A stretch of DNA of 31,789 nt from Chara braunii (GCA_003427395.1 BFEA01000616.1:644685-676473), one strand, 5' to 3'; shown: positions 10,923 through 20,959, counted from the stretch's first letter. Translations and numbers: made by a program. Notes: generated by a model from the sequence alone, not told the origin.

Positions 10923-11000
10923 GGTCAAGATGGGAATTTCACCAAAAAACGTTTCTGAACCTGCAGCCAGAGAATTAAGAGAAGCCTGGGATAGAACAGG

Positions 11001-11039
11001 AATATATATATATATATATATATATAGATAGATAGATAT

Positions 11040-11121
<82 letters not shown>
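11001..11121. repeat. (AT)n-(GATA)n-(GA)n microsatellite
   Basis: (AT)n at 11,001-11,026, GATA repeat to about 11,052, then GA repeat to 11,121. The GATA to GA order repeats that at 1,241-1,342. Confidence 0.95.
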
Positions 11122-11123
<2 letters not shown>

Positions 11124-11128
11124 ACCAC

Positions 11129-11151
11129 CTCTCTCTCTCTCTCTCTCTCTC
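11129..11151. repeat. (CT)n tract opposing the GA array
   Basis: After a 9-base spacer (CCACCACC-like) the GA array is followed by CT repeat, so the two tracts form an inverted repeat. At least 11 CT/GA dinucleotides can pair. Confidence 0.9.
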
Positions 11152-11162
11152 ACCTGTGTGTT

Positions 11163-11247
11163 CTTGAATAGAACACCGACCGGTTCGAAAAGAACATATG
11201 CAGGTATTATTCGAACAGAACATACGTGCGTACTATTTGAACTTGGG
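11163..11247 (+). repeat. Three degenerate 26-bp TTCGAA repeats
   Basis: A degenerate unit reading roughly TTCGAAcAGAACATAcG starts near 11,163 (weak), 11,183 and 11,209, followed by a TTTGAAC half unit. The units sit between two GA arrays and end at an N (11,248). Function unknown. Confidence 0.6.
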
Positions 11248-11248
11248 N

Positions 11249-11322
<74 letters not shown>

Positions 11323-11355
11323 AGGGGAGAAGGAGGGGAGGAGGGGGGGGGGAGA
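11249..11355. repeat. (GA)n and G-rich tract after an N
   Basis: GA repeat from 11,249 to about 11,319 directly after the N at 11,248, then AGGAGGGG-type purine sequence to 11,355. The N probably marks an assembly join, so the true array length is unknown. Confidence 0.9.
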
Positions 11356-11719
11356 TAGACTGAAGCAGGATACAAAACTGGCAGCATGGCTTCACATTGT
11401 GAAGAGTCGTGAGAAAGACATCCTTCAGCACGACAATGTTTCAACCACAGATTTCCCACCATGGACATCCATTGTACTCGCCTCATAAAAAATAAAGAAA
11501 AGTTTTGTCACACCATGGCTGTGACAAAAAGACAATGTGTACAATCCATCTACCAAAAAAAGCGACCGACACAGCACCGCAGGTTCTACAAACTGACGTC
11601 CCATTATGGACACCCATCCAACTTAGCAGATGAAGGATATTCACAAAACTTGAAAACTGGCAGCTTGATGCACTAATCTATGTGCAGATGGTGGAACACA
11701 ATTCACAACACTACTGTCG
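11356..11719. other. No gene recognised
   Basis: AT-moderate sequence downstream (3') of the trihelix pseudogene on the minus strand. It could be its 3' flank. No motif found. Confidence 0.4.
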
Positions 11720-13204
11720 CTATTCCGAACCGGATGTCCGCGATTCGTTCAACATGCGCGTCACTCCAGGTTCGTGCAGGCTACGAATGGCGTTGGCAAG
11801 GATGACATAGCCTTTCTCCATCTTATCAAAGCCAATGGTGGCAACCCTCTCACAAGCTGCGATATCCTTGTCCTCAGTTTCTCTGTGGACTTCCAACTGT
11901 TTCAGTGCAACGTCACGAGTTGCATAACACCTCATCCTAGTGCACTCACAGTCGGACCTTGTGACCGCAGCCGTGTGGTCCCGCATCGCCTCCGTCACAG
12001 CCTTCATGCTTGTTTCACGAGCGTTCAAATTTGCCCGCTTGCGTTTCCCAAGGGTGGCTTTGAATGCAGTCGACCGAGAGGCTAGGGTGCCACTTTGGGA
12101 TCCTCCACCCACGTCCTCGCTAACATCCTCCGTCTCATTGCCCCGCCAGCCCCGTGGTTGCCCTCTTCTCGCCATTCATGTTTGGCACCGGAGTCCCTCA
12201 AATGAGACAAGTTTATGGAGTCATTGTCCTTCTCCACAACGTTGATTGTATCGAACCAGGCACGCCTGATGACAAAATCAAAATTGTACCTCTTTCTCTT
12301 CATCTGGTTCATATCCCAGTAGCTTGGGAGGCCCGACCACCCTTCCTGGATCTTAAGACACTGGTAGAAGTCCAGCACTTGACTAAACTTCCCCTTGCAC
12401 TGTTCATGATCGCGATTGTAACCTCTTTCCCACATCCGATCTTCAACGACCTTCCAAAAACCGGCCTTTGCGCGTCCCCTTCCCATCGCCTCCGTTTCCT
12501 CACCAAGAAACGTCTTCGCCTCATTGCGTGCTTGGCAAAGCACCGTGGTTTCCTCCTCCCCCCACCTGTCCATGTTCTTCGGTGTGTTCGGTGGTCTTCG
12601 ACGTCCTCGCTCTGCACGCTCCCCAACGGATGAACCACCACCTCCTGCGATGTTGCTCGGACTGTTCGATGAACCACCCACCACGGCGACCAGGATCACC
12701 ACATTGACGTTGCCACTGCCTGGTGTCGGGGGGCGTGGGGACAAGCGTGCGGCTGCAGTCATATTGTGACTCCCACCACCACCAACCTCCACAGGACCGT
12801 CCGTGGGAAAGACCCCGGCTTCTATGTCACTAACAAGACGGTTGATGATGTAGTCGGATCCCAGACTGTGCTGCACACTTGAATGGACATTGGAGCTCTC
12901 TGACTGCGGTGTCGCTCTGTCTCTCACCCCTGGGCGAGGCAACATAGGTGAAGGGGTGGAACTTCCACGATTGAACGATCGGGAAGGCTCTTTGCCACAA
13001 TCGATTGATGTAAGAGGTGATGTTGTGGGGCTGGCAGTGCGAGCCTTCGCCACATGAGGAGACTGATGCAGAACCTGCCCACCGCCTACCACAAACGCAC
13101 CACGTGGCTGCCCCTCCACCATGGCTATAGCACGCATCCTAAGCTTCTGCCAGAGGGAATTTTCATCTCGTCCACTCACCGCATAACTTAATCCAGAAAC
13201 GGGA
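11720..13204 (-). pseudogene. Trihelix (Myb/SANT-like) protein, one frameshift
   Basis: A minus-strand frame of 365 residues (12,082-13,179) has a low-complexity N-terminal half and then a Myb/SANT-like trihelix domain at residues about 205-295: RWGEEETTVLCQAR, GFWKVVEDRMWERGYNRD, EQCKGKFSQVLDFYQ and SYWDM, i.e. three Trp-anchored helices. At about 12,171, after KHEW, the frame shifts; a second frame (11,720-12,175) continues as an acidic stretch and a helical Arg/Glu/Ala-rich C-terminus (TLGKRKRANLNARETSMKAV onward). Such proteins resemble the DNA-binding partner of PIF/Harbinger transposases and plant trihelix factors; both are possible. No ATG opens the frame: it reads in from a junction with the gypsy RT at 13,204. 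The first Met is about 13 residues in. Confidence 0.8.
13031..13204 (-). repeat. Duplicated trihelix N-terminal segment, copy 1
   Basis: This 174-base segment aligns with 17,130-17,306 with about a dozen differences and one 3-base indel. Both encode VSGRDENSL-Q-LRMRAIAM-EGQPR-AFVVGGGQVLHQ. The similarity stops on the right at ACGGGA in both copies; here the next bases belong to the gypsy RT. Confidence 0.85.
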
Positions 13205-13738
13205 TTCCGGCTCTACCTCAATCTGGTGGTAGACGAATTTCAAATCAATCTTCGTAAAGTATTTGCAACGCTGCACACGATCCAGCAGATCATCTATCCG
13301 CGGTAACGGCTCGACGTTTTTTACAGTTATTTCATTCAACTTCCTATAATCTATGCACATGCGTACCCCGCCATCCTTTTTAGGCACAAACAGCACAGGC
13401 GCACCATAGGGCGAGGAGCCAGGCCTCATCCATCCTTTTTCCAACAATTCATCCAGCTGGGATCGCAGTTCATCCAACTCCTTAGGTGACATTCGGTAGA
13501 TGGCCCCCTTAGGAATCGAACTTCCTGGGATAATGTCTATGCGGTGCTTAATGGGTCTCTCAACCACACCGCTTGGGGCCTTTGCCACATCTGCGAATTC
13601 TTTCAGAATCTTTTCAATTTCTGGGAGCTTAGCCTCTTCCTCAACTTCACCCTCTTTTATTGGGCGCACATATGCCACGAAGACTTGGTCGTTAAAGTTG
13701 TACTTCCTGACATGACGAGCGAACGCTGGGGCACTCAT
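13205..13738 (-). pseudogene. Ty3/gypsy reverse transcriptase, N-terminal half
   Basis: Residues about 60-180 match the Ty3 RT: IKHRIDIIPGSSIPKGAIYR, then ELDELLEKGWMRPGSSPYGAPV and VPKKDGGVRMCIDYRKLN, then PRIDDLLDRVQRCKYFTKID, which holds the first catalytic Asp in FTKIDLK. The enzyme copies element RNA to DNA. The coding sequence follows gypsy consensus up to HQIEVEPESR and is then joined to foreign sequence (FWIKLCGEW and a stop), which belongs to the trihelix segment. The YxDD box is therefore missing. The frame is the same as the protease, separated by a single TAG at 13,805-13,807. Confidence 0.9.
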
Positions 13739-13804
13739 ACAACAATGAGATAAGCTGCTTTCCTTACCTGATTCATGGAATAGGCGGATTCTCTTCTTTC
13801 CACC

Positions 13805-14281
13805 CTACGGACTAGGGAGCCAACACTCATGATCCCTTAACTTTATATCCGCATCTGCAACTTCACCCCAATCCATTCCTAAAAGAATGTCCAAAGAAAG
13901 ATTATCGTCCACCAAGAGAGTTAGAGAGTGGAGAACGCGTTCCACCTTCCCCTCTGCTTCGAGCCGGAAGTATATCTTAACCCCTTCAACATATCTATCC
14001 ATCACATTTACTGTACTATTAGCTAATTTACTCACTACGGGCTCAACCCATTGCTTTACCTTAAGCCCGAGACGCAACTTTTGCAATCCTTTCTTACTGA
14101 TATAGCTGCAAGTTGATCCACTATCAATCATACCTCCAACTCTTACTTTATTCACTTTTAGATCTGCAATTATTAATTGTCCTCTTCGTTTCTTCATCTC
14201 AGTCCAGGCTTGGCGACGAGCGGTCAACTCATCACCCATGCCAGCGAGGGATCCACCTAGAGAGGTACACACTCTTACCAC
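13805..14281 (-). pseudogene. Ty3/gypsy aspartic protease
   Basis: MIDSGSTCSYIS at residues about 51-62 contains the catalytic Asp-Ser-Gly of retropepsins, and LDILLGMDWGE (about 130-139) is the conserved C-terminal hydrophobic-Gly-Met-Asp-Trp motif. The domain cleaves Gag-Pol. The frame opens right after an in-frame TAG (14,282-14,284), and a different frame carries Gag, so a frameshift or deletion separates them. It closes with TAG at 13,805, after which the same frame runs into the RT; that TAG may be a mutation or a read-through site. Confidence 0.9.
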
Positions 14282-14400
14282 CTATGGACAGTTAACTAGG
14301 TGGGGACTGTCTTCCTCTTCAGTCTCTGCCAGTGGAACCTTCGGATGGGAGGATGTCTTTCTTTCTACATCCGAAGTTCCCGTAGAGGCAACTTAGACCC

Positions 14401-15525
14401 CTACTGGCTGTTCCCTTTTAGTATCTTATAGTCTGGACAGTAGGGAACAATGTGGTTGGGGTCACCACATTTGCGGCACTGATCGGCGGCTTTCCTTTCT
14501 TGCCAAAATTTCTTTGTGATCCCTACTTTCTTCCAAGGCTCCCCTTCGGGCAAGCTTGGATGGGGTGGATATGGTTTGTCCCATGTACCATACCACGCGC
14601 CTCGTCCTCTTCCCCAGGTAGAATATGAACCACGGCCACCTTGTGAGGGACCATTGCCCCTTCCACCCACGTAGTAGCTACCTTCGCCACCACCCCTTTG
14701 GGTACCGGGTCCTCTTCCACCGCATCCGCGGCCTCCTCTTCCTCGGCCACGTCCTCTTCCTCGGCCACATCCTCTTCCTTGTCGCCCTCCCCCGCGGGTT
14801 GCAACGGCTGCATAGTCCCCCTCCTGAACTACCGTGCTGTTGGGTCCTCCCTCCATACCATAATCTATTTGGTCATAGGAAAGAGTTTCAACACCTCCTT
14901 CTTCAAAGGTCAGAAAGAGGTTGTCTTTCCCAGGAATATTCCCTGAGATGGTGCGGTTTTGCCATTTCTTCCCCGCTTGCAGATCTCTCCAATAATGGCA
15001 ATAGTTAGCTTCAGCCAAGAAGCCAGCATGATATATGGCGATCTTGCTGAACTTCTCGTATGTCATCCCCTCTTCCTTTGTACGAGAATAAAGTTGAGTA
15101 TGGAGAGGGTCAGGCAATGCTCTTGCGAAGTTATTGAGGATTTGAGTAGGAGTCAGTCCATGTTCAGCGCATTGCAAGAGTTCATCCATCGTTGCTTTAA
15201 GTGCAGACGCACTCTTCCATTTCCGATCCGCAATATTTAAAATCAGCATTTCAGTTCGGCGAGCCAGATTCTTATCTTCAAATCGTTCTCTTACTGCCTT
15301 AAAGAAATCTTCGATCCTTGTTCGCTGTGAGTATGCAATCATAGTATCGCAGTTAGATTCTTTTTGCAACGATATGGCGAAGCTCATCGCATCGTCGGCC
15401 ATGCACGAGGTGGCCATCAGAACTCTATCCCAATACGGAATGCGCTGACCGTATACATATGACTCTACGGCTGCAATCCAATGAAGGACGCTCTCCTCTT
15501 TCTTGCCAGTGTAAGTCCACAACAC
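14401..15525 (-). pseudogene. Ty3/gypsy Gag, capsid and nucleocapsid part
   Basis: The first two-thirds (VLHWIAAVESYV, EDFFKAVRERFEDKNLARR and a Leu/Ile-rich NNFARALPDPL segment) look like the retrotransposon Gag capsid fold. Residues about 244-309 are an Arg-Gly-Gly-rich stretch, an RNA-binding type of sequence. Residues 350-363 form a perfect CCHC zinc knuckle, CRKCGDPNHIVPYC. Gag coats the RNA and forms the particle. The frame joins the upstream Gag piece by a frameshift near 15,530, in the sequence AGAAGGTTAAGG. A stop at 14,401 ends it before the protease frame. Confidence 0.9.
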
Positions 15526-15526
15526 C

Positions 15527-16564
15527 TTAACCTTCTATTTTTCTGACATCAGTGTCTTTATCGTCTCGCAGCACTCCTTTCCCTTTTCTATCACGATCTC
15601 CTCCATCTCCGTCTCCATCACCGCCTCCTCCTCCTCCTGCGCCGCTGCCACGGATTATCTTATCAATTACGACGGGAGTGAAGGTTTGTGTGATGTGATT
15701 ATCTAATTTCTGAATGTATGACTGTATGTGCTGATCAACGTCCTTTGCAGACTTTTGTAGAAAGGTGTTCCAGACTCCCTCAAACTCATACTGGTGGGTC
15801 TCAACTTTCTGCAAAGTTCTATTCATTGCCTCCAACTCCTGCTTCGTATGTAAGACTGTTTCTGTCAGGAGGGCTAATTTCTCTTCTGTGGCAACCTGTT
15901 TATCTTTCTGATCTTGCAGTTCTTTATGCAGCCCCGTACCCTCTGCTTGCAACCTTTTTCTTTCATCAAGCTCTTGCCGCTTTGCTGCTAATATTCTCAT
16001 ATGCAGTTCTGCACGCTTTTCCTCTAGCAAGAGTTATTTTTCCTTTTGATCTTTGATAGATGCCAACTTCGCAACGAACAGATCCCTCTCCTCATCTGTT
16101 TCTTCAATCCTATCGTTGGAGTATGCATACTGGTCGTACGAGTCCGGCGGCTTAACGTGGAGTCCCCCACCTGTCTGGCTTGTCTCACCTCTTTCTGCCC
16201 GCCGCTTGGTGAGCCTGTCATCGGCAGGTTCATCTTCTTCTTCAATTGTCTGCAGTTCTTCTTTCAACTCCCTTTCTAACTTTTCTCTCATTTCTCTCTT
16301 CATTCTCTCTTCTTCTATTTGCACTTTCTTCTTTATTTCTTCTTCTTTCTGTCTTTTTCTTTCTTCTTTTTCTTTCTTCTTTTCAGCCTGGCGGCGTTCC
16401 ACTTCAGCCTGTTCTGCAGGCGTGGGCCCTGGCTTCACAACACCAGACCTCATCATAATTCGGGAGGTGCAGATTCTCCCGAAACCCAGGGGAAAGAAGA
16501 CTCTGAAGAGGGGCCCCAACAAGACAGAAAGGGCCAGAAATCCTTGCATGGGATAGTCGTCCAT
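15527..16564 (-). pseudogene. Gag N-terminal extension, coiled coil, one in-frame stop
   Basis: A frame runs from an ATG at 16,564 (MDDYPM) through a TAA at 16,034-16,036 to 15,527. The part from 16,456 (MMRSGVV) is highly charged: EQAEVERRQAEKKKEKEERK onward is a long Lys/Glu coiled coil, then an acidic segment (EEEDEPADD), then after the stop more coiled coil (EEKRAELHMRILAAKRQEL) and a Gly/Asp-rich tail. It lies upstream of Gag proper in the same direction. The start is uncertain; the 16,456 Met just before the coiled coil is as likely as 16,564. Confidence 0.7.
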
Positions 16565-16618
16565 GGTGGATGACAGCATAGGTGATCCTCCGCCTGTCCA
16601 CCAGGAGACTACCCCCAA

Positions 16619-17129
16619 GCTACTACTGAACTTTGTCTAATGTGGATGGGATGCCCTTTTTTTTTTTTTTTTTTTTTATTTACGCTGCCTGTCTCCTCCT
16701 TAGTTAGGACTTCTTTTTCTTTCTTCCTGATCTGGCTGTTTCTTTTGTATTAACCTTCGCTGTTTGTCCCCCTTGCGCAGGGAGAAGCTGGAGTCTATAC
16801 TGTGTCGGATGCCTGGGCTGTACTTCGGTCACACAGACTACCGCTGCCCAGATGATTTTGCCTTATATCATGTTTGCACCCTGACGTGGCAATCAGCCAC
16901 TACCAACCAGCGCTCTCCTCCCTTACTACCACCTCCTACAGATGTCAAACCAGAGGGGTAGAAGAGAGGACCAGACATGACTCTGACCACCTTTAACACT
17001 AACGTGACCAGACACTTGTATCCTGACGTTCAGACCTGACCAGACCTCGGCTAGACCAGACAGCGGCAGCAGCGACCACCAGAGAGGAGGAGAAGTAGAG
17101 GTTCAACACACACACACTAACGTGACCAG
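16619..17129. other. No gene; possible LTR area, not resolved
   Basis: This is where the gypsy 5' LTR would lie, but no LTR pair can be identified because the 3' end of the element is absent. Contains a T21-type run at 16,659-16,679, five GACCAG words between about 16,970 and 17,130, and CACTAACGTGACCAG twice (about 16,997 and 17,115). Confidence 0.4.
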
Positions 17130-17306
17130 CTGGCAGTGCGCGATGCCTTCGCCACATGAGGAGACTGATGCAGAACCTGCCCACCGCCTACCACAAACGC
17201 ATCCCTTGGCTGCCCCTCCGCCATGGCTATAGCACGCATCCTAAGCTGCTGCCTGAGGGAGTTTTCATCTCGTCCACTCACCTCATAACTTAATCCAGAA
17301 ACGGGA
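17130..17306 (-). pseudogene. Duplicated trihelix N-terminal segment, copy 2
   Basis: Encodes the same peptide as the start of the trihelix frame (SGRDENSLRQQLRMRAIAM then EGQPRDAFVVGGG). The minus-strand frame is open further upstream to about 17,413 (ends PRTPVSGLSYEVSG), sequence that copy 1 lacks. Similarity ends at 17,130, so the DNA-binding domain is missing here. Both copies have the same orientation, 4.1 kb apart. Confidence 0.8.
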
Positions 17307-18449
17307 GTTCGCGGAGAGGACAGAAGAGGCGGCAGTGTCACATCAGACGTTTGCAAGGGACCTGACTGTCCGCAACTTGCCAGAGTGTACCACAATGCAT
17401 GCCACGTTACCAATCACACAGATTATGAACCATCACACAGCACAAAGTAGAGATGAAAAGTGAACCAAGATGCGCAGCTCATATTATCTCCAACACATTA
17501 TAAGAGTATCTCGAGTTCAAGAACCAACAGTGCAATATGCCTCTCCCTCTCATACAACCGCAATGTGGGGCCTGGCTCAACCAGCGCCACCTCTCAGCAA
17601 CAAGTTAAACGCAGAACAGGTATGTTTCCACCATAGCCAACTTCGTACACCTGCCCCTTCTCTCTCTCTCTCTCCCTCAAGATCTCTGTCTCAGTTCTCT
17701 TCTCTCATCATGCATGCACACTCCTTCTACGAGAATCTACTTTGAATGCTACTCACTGAAGACTAACTACTAACCCTCTAACTACATTAACTAGTTGGGG
17801 CAGCTATGGCTGCTACTTGCAAACCAGCGCCCAACCTTCTTCTTCTCTTAGCGCAGCTTCTCCTGCCAGCGCTCACCCAGCCAGCTAGCGCACAAGTGCC
17901 TTCAGCATTTCCACGCCAGAATGCCACTGGGGATCTGTCCTCAAGGGAGGCTGGCCTGCTTCTTTATACTGCTGGGCTCCCTTTGCGAGGTCTGCATTGG
18001 CACCTTTGGGACTTCCTCAGTCCCAGACCTCTGCATGGTGTGTGTCCCAGTACTTTCCCTTCAGGGTATGCTGCTGCTGCGGCCATCTGGCCTGAATTTT
18101 GGATTTGATGCATAAATTTAGACTCTCCCTTTGACTCGAATCTTGACTGGGACTTTATCCTTTGGACTTCCTTTGAACAAACACACCTACTGCTCGGACA
18201 TACACACATACTGCATGAACAGACACATCTACTGCTCGAACAGACATGACCTGCACAACCCCTGGATGAACAGATGTGACTCCCATATCTGAATATTACA
18301 ACTGTTCGTCCAGGGACACAACTGTGACCTTTAGCATTGACTTTTACTTTAGTTGGGATGTGACTTTTGACCCAGAGAACATGCCTGTTGATCTGCTTTT
18401 CACGAGTTGGGGCTCTGGGCGAGTGACCCCACTGTGCTGCACTCGTCAG
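17307..18449. other. No confident gene
   Basis: Contains a short CT tract (about 17,662-17,680) and a + strand frame at 17,806-18,108. That frame begins with an ATG and a signal-peptide-like segment (Lys then LLLLLAQLLLPAL, then Ala-Gln), but the rest is unrecognised, codon use looks random and two other frames are also open. Near 18,175-18,275 is a degenerate repeat of about 22 bases around CACACCTACTGCTCG. Confidence 0.35.
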
Positions 18450-19061
18450 TCAGGGGCTGAATCGGGTAAAGGCCCTTTTACGTTGGACAAGGAGAGGGCC
18501 ATCCTGAGATGGGCCCACTGTTACAGCTGGGATGGCCCATTGTCCCGAAGGACTGGGACATGGGGACCTGAGTGCCCAACGTGTCATCCTCACCGGCTTC
18601 AGTTTCGGCCGTGGACATGGCAGGAACCTCCCCGAGATTAGCACGGGGATACCCGACAAGTTCGGGCCCAGGGACGGGACCTTGGGAGTCGACAGCATGG
18701 GGAGTACCATATTGGGACTCCATGTAGCCCCAGTCCTCAATACAGGACAGTCCCGCGGGGTCATGCGTCGGTTGCATTCCAGCAACAAAAAGGCTTTCAA
18801 AGAGGTGTTTGGCAATGCACCGTTACGGTGAACAGCGATGGCGTCAACAAAGAACATTCGTATGCTGCCCGTACGAGATGTTGAAAGGCCAGACGCAGGC
18901 AGCACTGGCAGAGCACATAACGAAACGGAAAGTACAGGGACGAGCAGGAGGGAAAAACGCCAAAGATCTATGAATACAGCAAGGACAGTCCCGTCCGTTT
19001 CCACATGCGAGTTTCTTTCCTTTTTAGGAAGGCCGACGGGAGAGCCCGAGGCCAATGGCAC
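18450..19061 (-). other. Unrecognised open frame, 203 codons
   Basis: The longest unexplained frame in this part. The predicted sequence (for example VLAVFIDLWRFSLLLVPVL and later Pro/Arg-rich segments) matches no family I know and overlaps another open minus-strand frame at 18,478-18,777 and a + frame at 18,532-18,831. Several open frames over the same bases suggest chance in GC-rich DNA. I do not claim a gene. Confidence 0.15.
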
Positions 19062-19749
19062 AATTCAAATAGTAGCTTTCAAAACCAAAGTTCAAATGTG
19101 GCCGTGATTGGAGGCAAGTGCACGCGGAGGGACGTGCACATGGCACAGCAAAGCGGAACGATTCATTATTCTGTCTTTTTGCATATATGGTTGGGAGGGG
19201 GGTACGTAACGACCGAGTGTAACGGATGTCAGCCACCTACAATTTACTTTGTTGTGGCTTGCCACAGCGAAGAGACGAGGCCACAAAGTCTTGAAAACGC
19301 CCCCCCCCCTTCGAGAGTCTGGATTTTGGGACGCCGCTACAGTGTTTGACGACTTCTTGCACGGACTCCAACGCTTTTCCCTCGAACGGAATTGGCTGCC
19401 AGTGTTTCACAAGACAGGGAATGGACATCAATATCCAGGGCCACCGATGTTGACGCGCATCTGCGGTAGTGCGGCGTCACCTGCTGCCACACGTGGTCCA
19501 AAACTTAACAGCGACGAATAAACTTGGCTAGCGGGACGAGGCCCTTGGGTCCAGACTCCAGACATGACTTGTGATCTTCCGAAGTGCAAGTGCATCCTTT
19601 TGTTTTCACCCCAATATAACACCAGGTCATTATAGGCTTTATACTAGTTTATAGCTATATTTGAGACCAGTTTCATTCTATAAACAGCGAGAATGACCAG
19701 ACGTTCTATTTGACATTCTATTTGGCTGTGACAGTAATCTTCTGTTTGT
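19062..19749. other. No gene recognised
   Basis: Only short open frames. GGCTAGCGGGACGAGGCCC at 19,524-19,543 is loosely like the family-C terminus, but no partner end was found. Confidence 0.4.
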
Positions 19750-19951
19750 GAAACCGCCACTACATGACCCCATGCAGCTTGGGAACAATAAGAGGCTCTC
19801 TCCAACAAATTCGGAGGCTGGGGGCAATCGAACCAAGATGGTTAGTCCCAAAACGAAAACAAAAACGGCGAACTGGTGTTTTGGCAAAGCTTTGCGCGAA
19901 GGGAGAATCTGTGTTGTACAAAAAAGAGGTTCGGATGTACCGGTGGTTTAA
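19750..19951. mobile_element. Family-A MITE, copy A3 (about 202 bp)
   Basis: Left end GAAACCGCCACTAC (19,750) and right end GTACCGGTGGTTTA (19,937-19,950) are imperfect inverted repeats. The right third (GGCAAAGCTTTGCGCGAAG, then TTCGGATGTACCGG) aligns with copy A2 (GACAAAGCTTGGTGCGAAG, then CTCGGAAGTACTGG). Confidence 0.75.
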
Positions 19952-20041
19952 TGTTAGATGTGGGGCTTGTGATATAATCATATAAACCATTCTTTTTTCT
20001 TTTCTTTTCTTTTTTAAGCGTCGGCTGGGGTGCACCTCCTG

Positions 20042-20147
20042 CAGACAGGGATTAGAGCCCAGGCCTGTTGTAGGGTCACACCCACCTACTACTCCAGACA
20101 GGGATTAGAGCCCAGGCCTCTTGTAAGGTCACCCACGATTGATGGCT
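20042..20147. repeat. 53-bp tandem duplication
   Basis: CAGACAGGGATTAGAGCCCA occurs at 20,042 and 20,095, followed in both by GGCCT-TTGTA-GGTCAC. The sequence has a vague resemblance to a tRNA T-arm on the minus strand, but no box A or folding supports a tRNA origin. Confidence 0.85.
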
Positions 20148-20149
20148 TC

Positions 20150-20959
20150 GACCTTATTCATGTGGAGCGGCACATGCTTGGAACCGGGCCCAGCGCCCCT
20201 TTATTTACAGCACTGTTTTCCAAGGTTACCCTGTCCTGACAACGCTGCAAACCCCGGTCCTGACTGCATAGTAATCCCCCTGTCATGACATCGGACAAAA
20301 CCTGCGCTGTTGAACCCTTTCCCACAGCTAAACGCAGTTCCAAATGACACGTGCCCCGCTTTTTTCCCAGAGGGTGTTCTACTCAGTCTGCCACCTTATG
20401 GTCGTGGCCCCGTCGCCTGAACCCCGTGCCGTCTGCTCCCCCTTGCTCCCCTAGCCCCTGCACCAGGAGGGCCACTGCAGCCTCTTTGATTTTAAGTCTG
20501 TTGACTGGGCGATCTGACCTGCTCATTTAGTTCAGCCCGGTGCCATTTGCCCTGTTTCACCCTCCTGGCCCATGACCCAGGAGCCTCAGGGCCGTTGTCT
20601 TTCTTTGGCTGCTGAACCTGTTGTTGTGCCCGTCCGCACCGTTCAACGAGCCTACAGGTTCCTTCTGGTGTTTGTTGTGCCGATTATGCTGGCTGACCCA
20701 GCATCCAAAGGGTATGGTGACTGCGGAAGTGAAAGGTGTCGAAGGGGACGGTGAAGACAGAAGGAACGGTTGCGGGGGACAGGGGGAGGGGGGAGAGGGG
20801 AGCGGACGGAAAGGGGGGTGCTGGTGAAGGCAGGTCTGTTGGGGGGGGAGGAGGGCCAGTCCCCGGCTGTGGGAGGCCTGGTGTGCGGAGTGGGGGCTGG
20901 GCACACCCCAGCGCCCACCCCAGCGCCACTGTGAGCGCTAGTTGATTGTGCCCTGGCAG
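20150..20959. other. No gene recognised
   Basis: GC-rich, G-rich on the + strand (for example GGGGGGGGAGGAGGG near 20,839). Open frames over it are Pro/Gly-rich composition artefacts. The minus-strand LINE frame formally extends in here to 20,684 but has no LINE-like sequence left of about 20,965. Confidence 0.45.

Larger units (their letters stand above)
13205..16618 (-). mobile_element. Truncated Ty3/gypsy retrotransposon, minus strand
   Basis: The order Gag - protease - RT on the minus strand (right to left) is that of Ty3/gypsy. The element ends abruptly in the RT at 13,204, where the trihelix segment begins, so the YxDD motif, RNase H, integrase and 3' LTR are absent. No 5' LTR or tRNA primer site was identified to the right of 16,618. 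Coding is interrupted by a stop between Gag halves (16,034-16,036), a frameshift near 15,530, a frame change between Gag and protease and a TAG between protease and RT. Confidence 0.85.

Noticed and set aside
16997-17129. CACTAACGTGACCAG pair as target duplication or LTR edges
   Set aside because: Only 118 bases apart, within a GACCAG-rich stretch; no TG...CA termini or matching 3' copy.
17806-18108. Plus-strand frame with a signal-peptide-like start
   Set aside because: Hydrophobic leader is Leu/Ala-rich by GC composition, rest unrecognised, and two other frames are open over the same bases.
18450-19061. 203-codon minus-strand frame
   Set aside because: No family recognised and overlapping open frames on both strands; listed only as unrecognised sequence.
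20042-20147. T-arm-like word in the 53-bp duplication as a tRNA relic
   Set aside because: No box A, no acceptor or anticodon stem.
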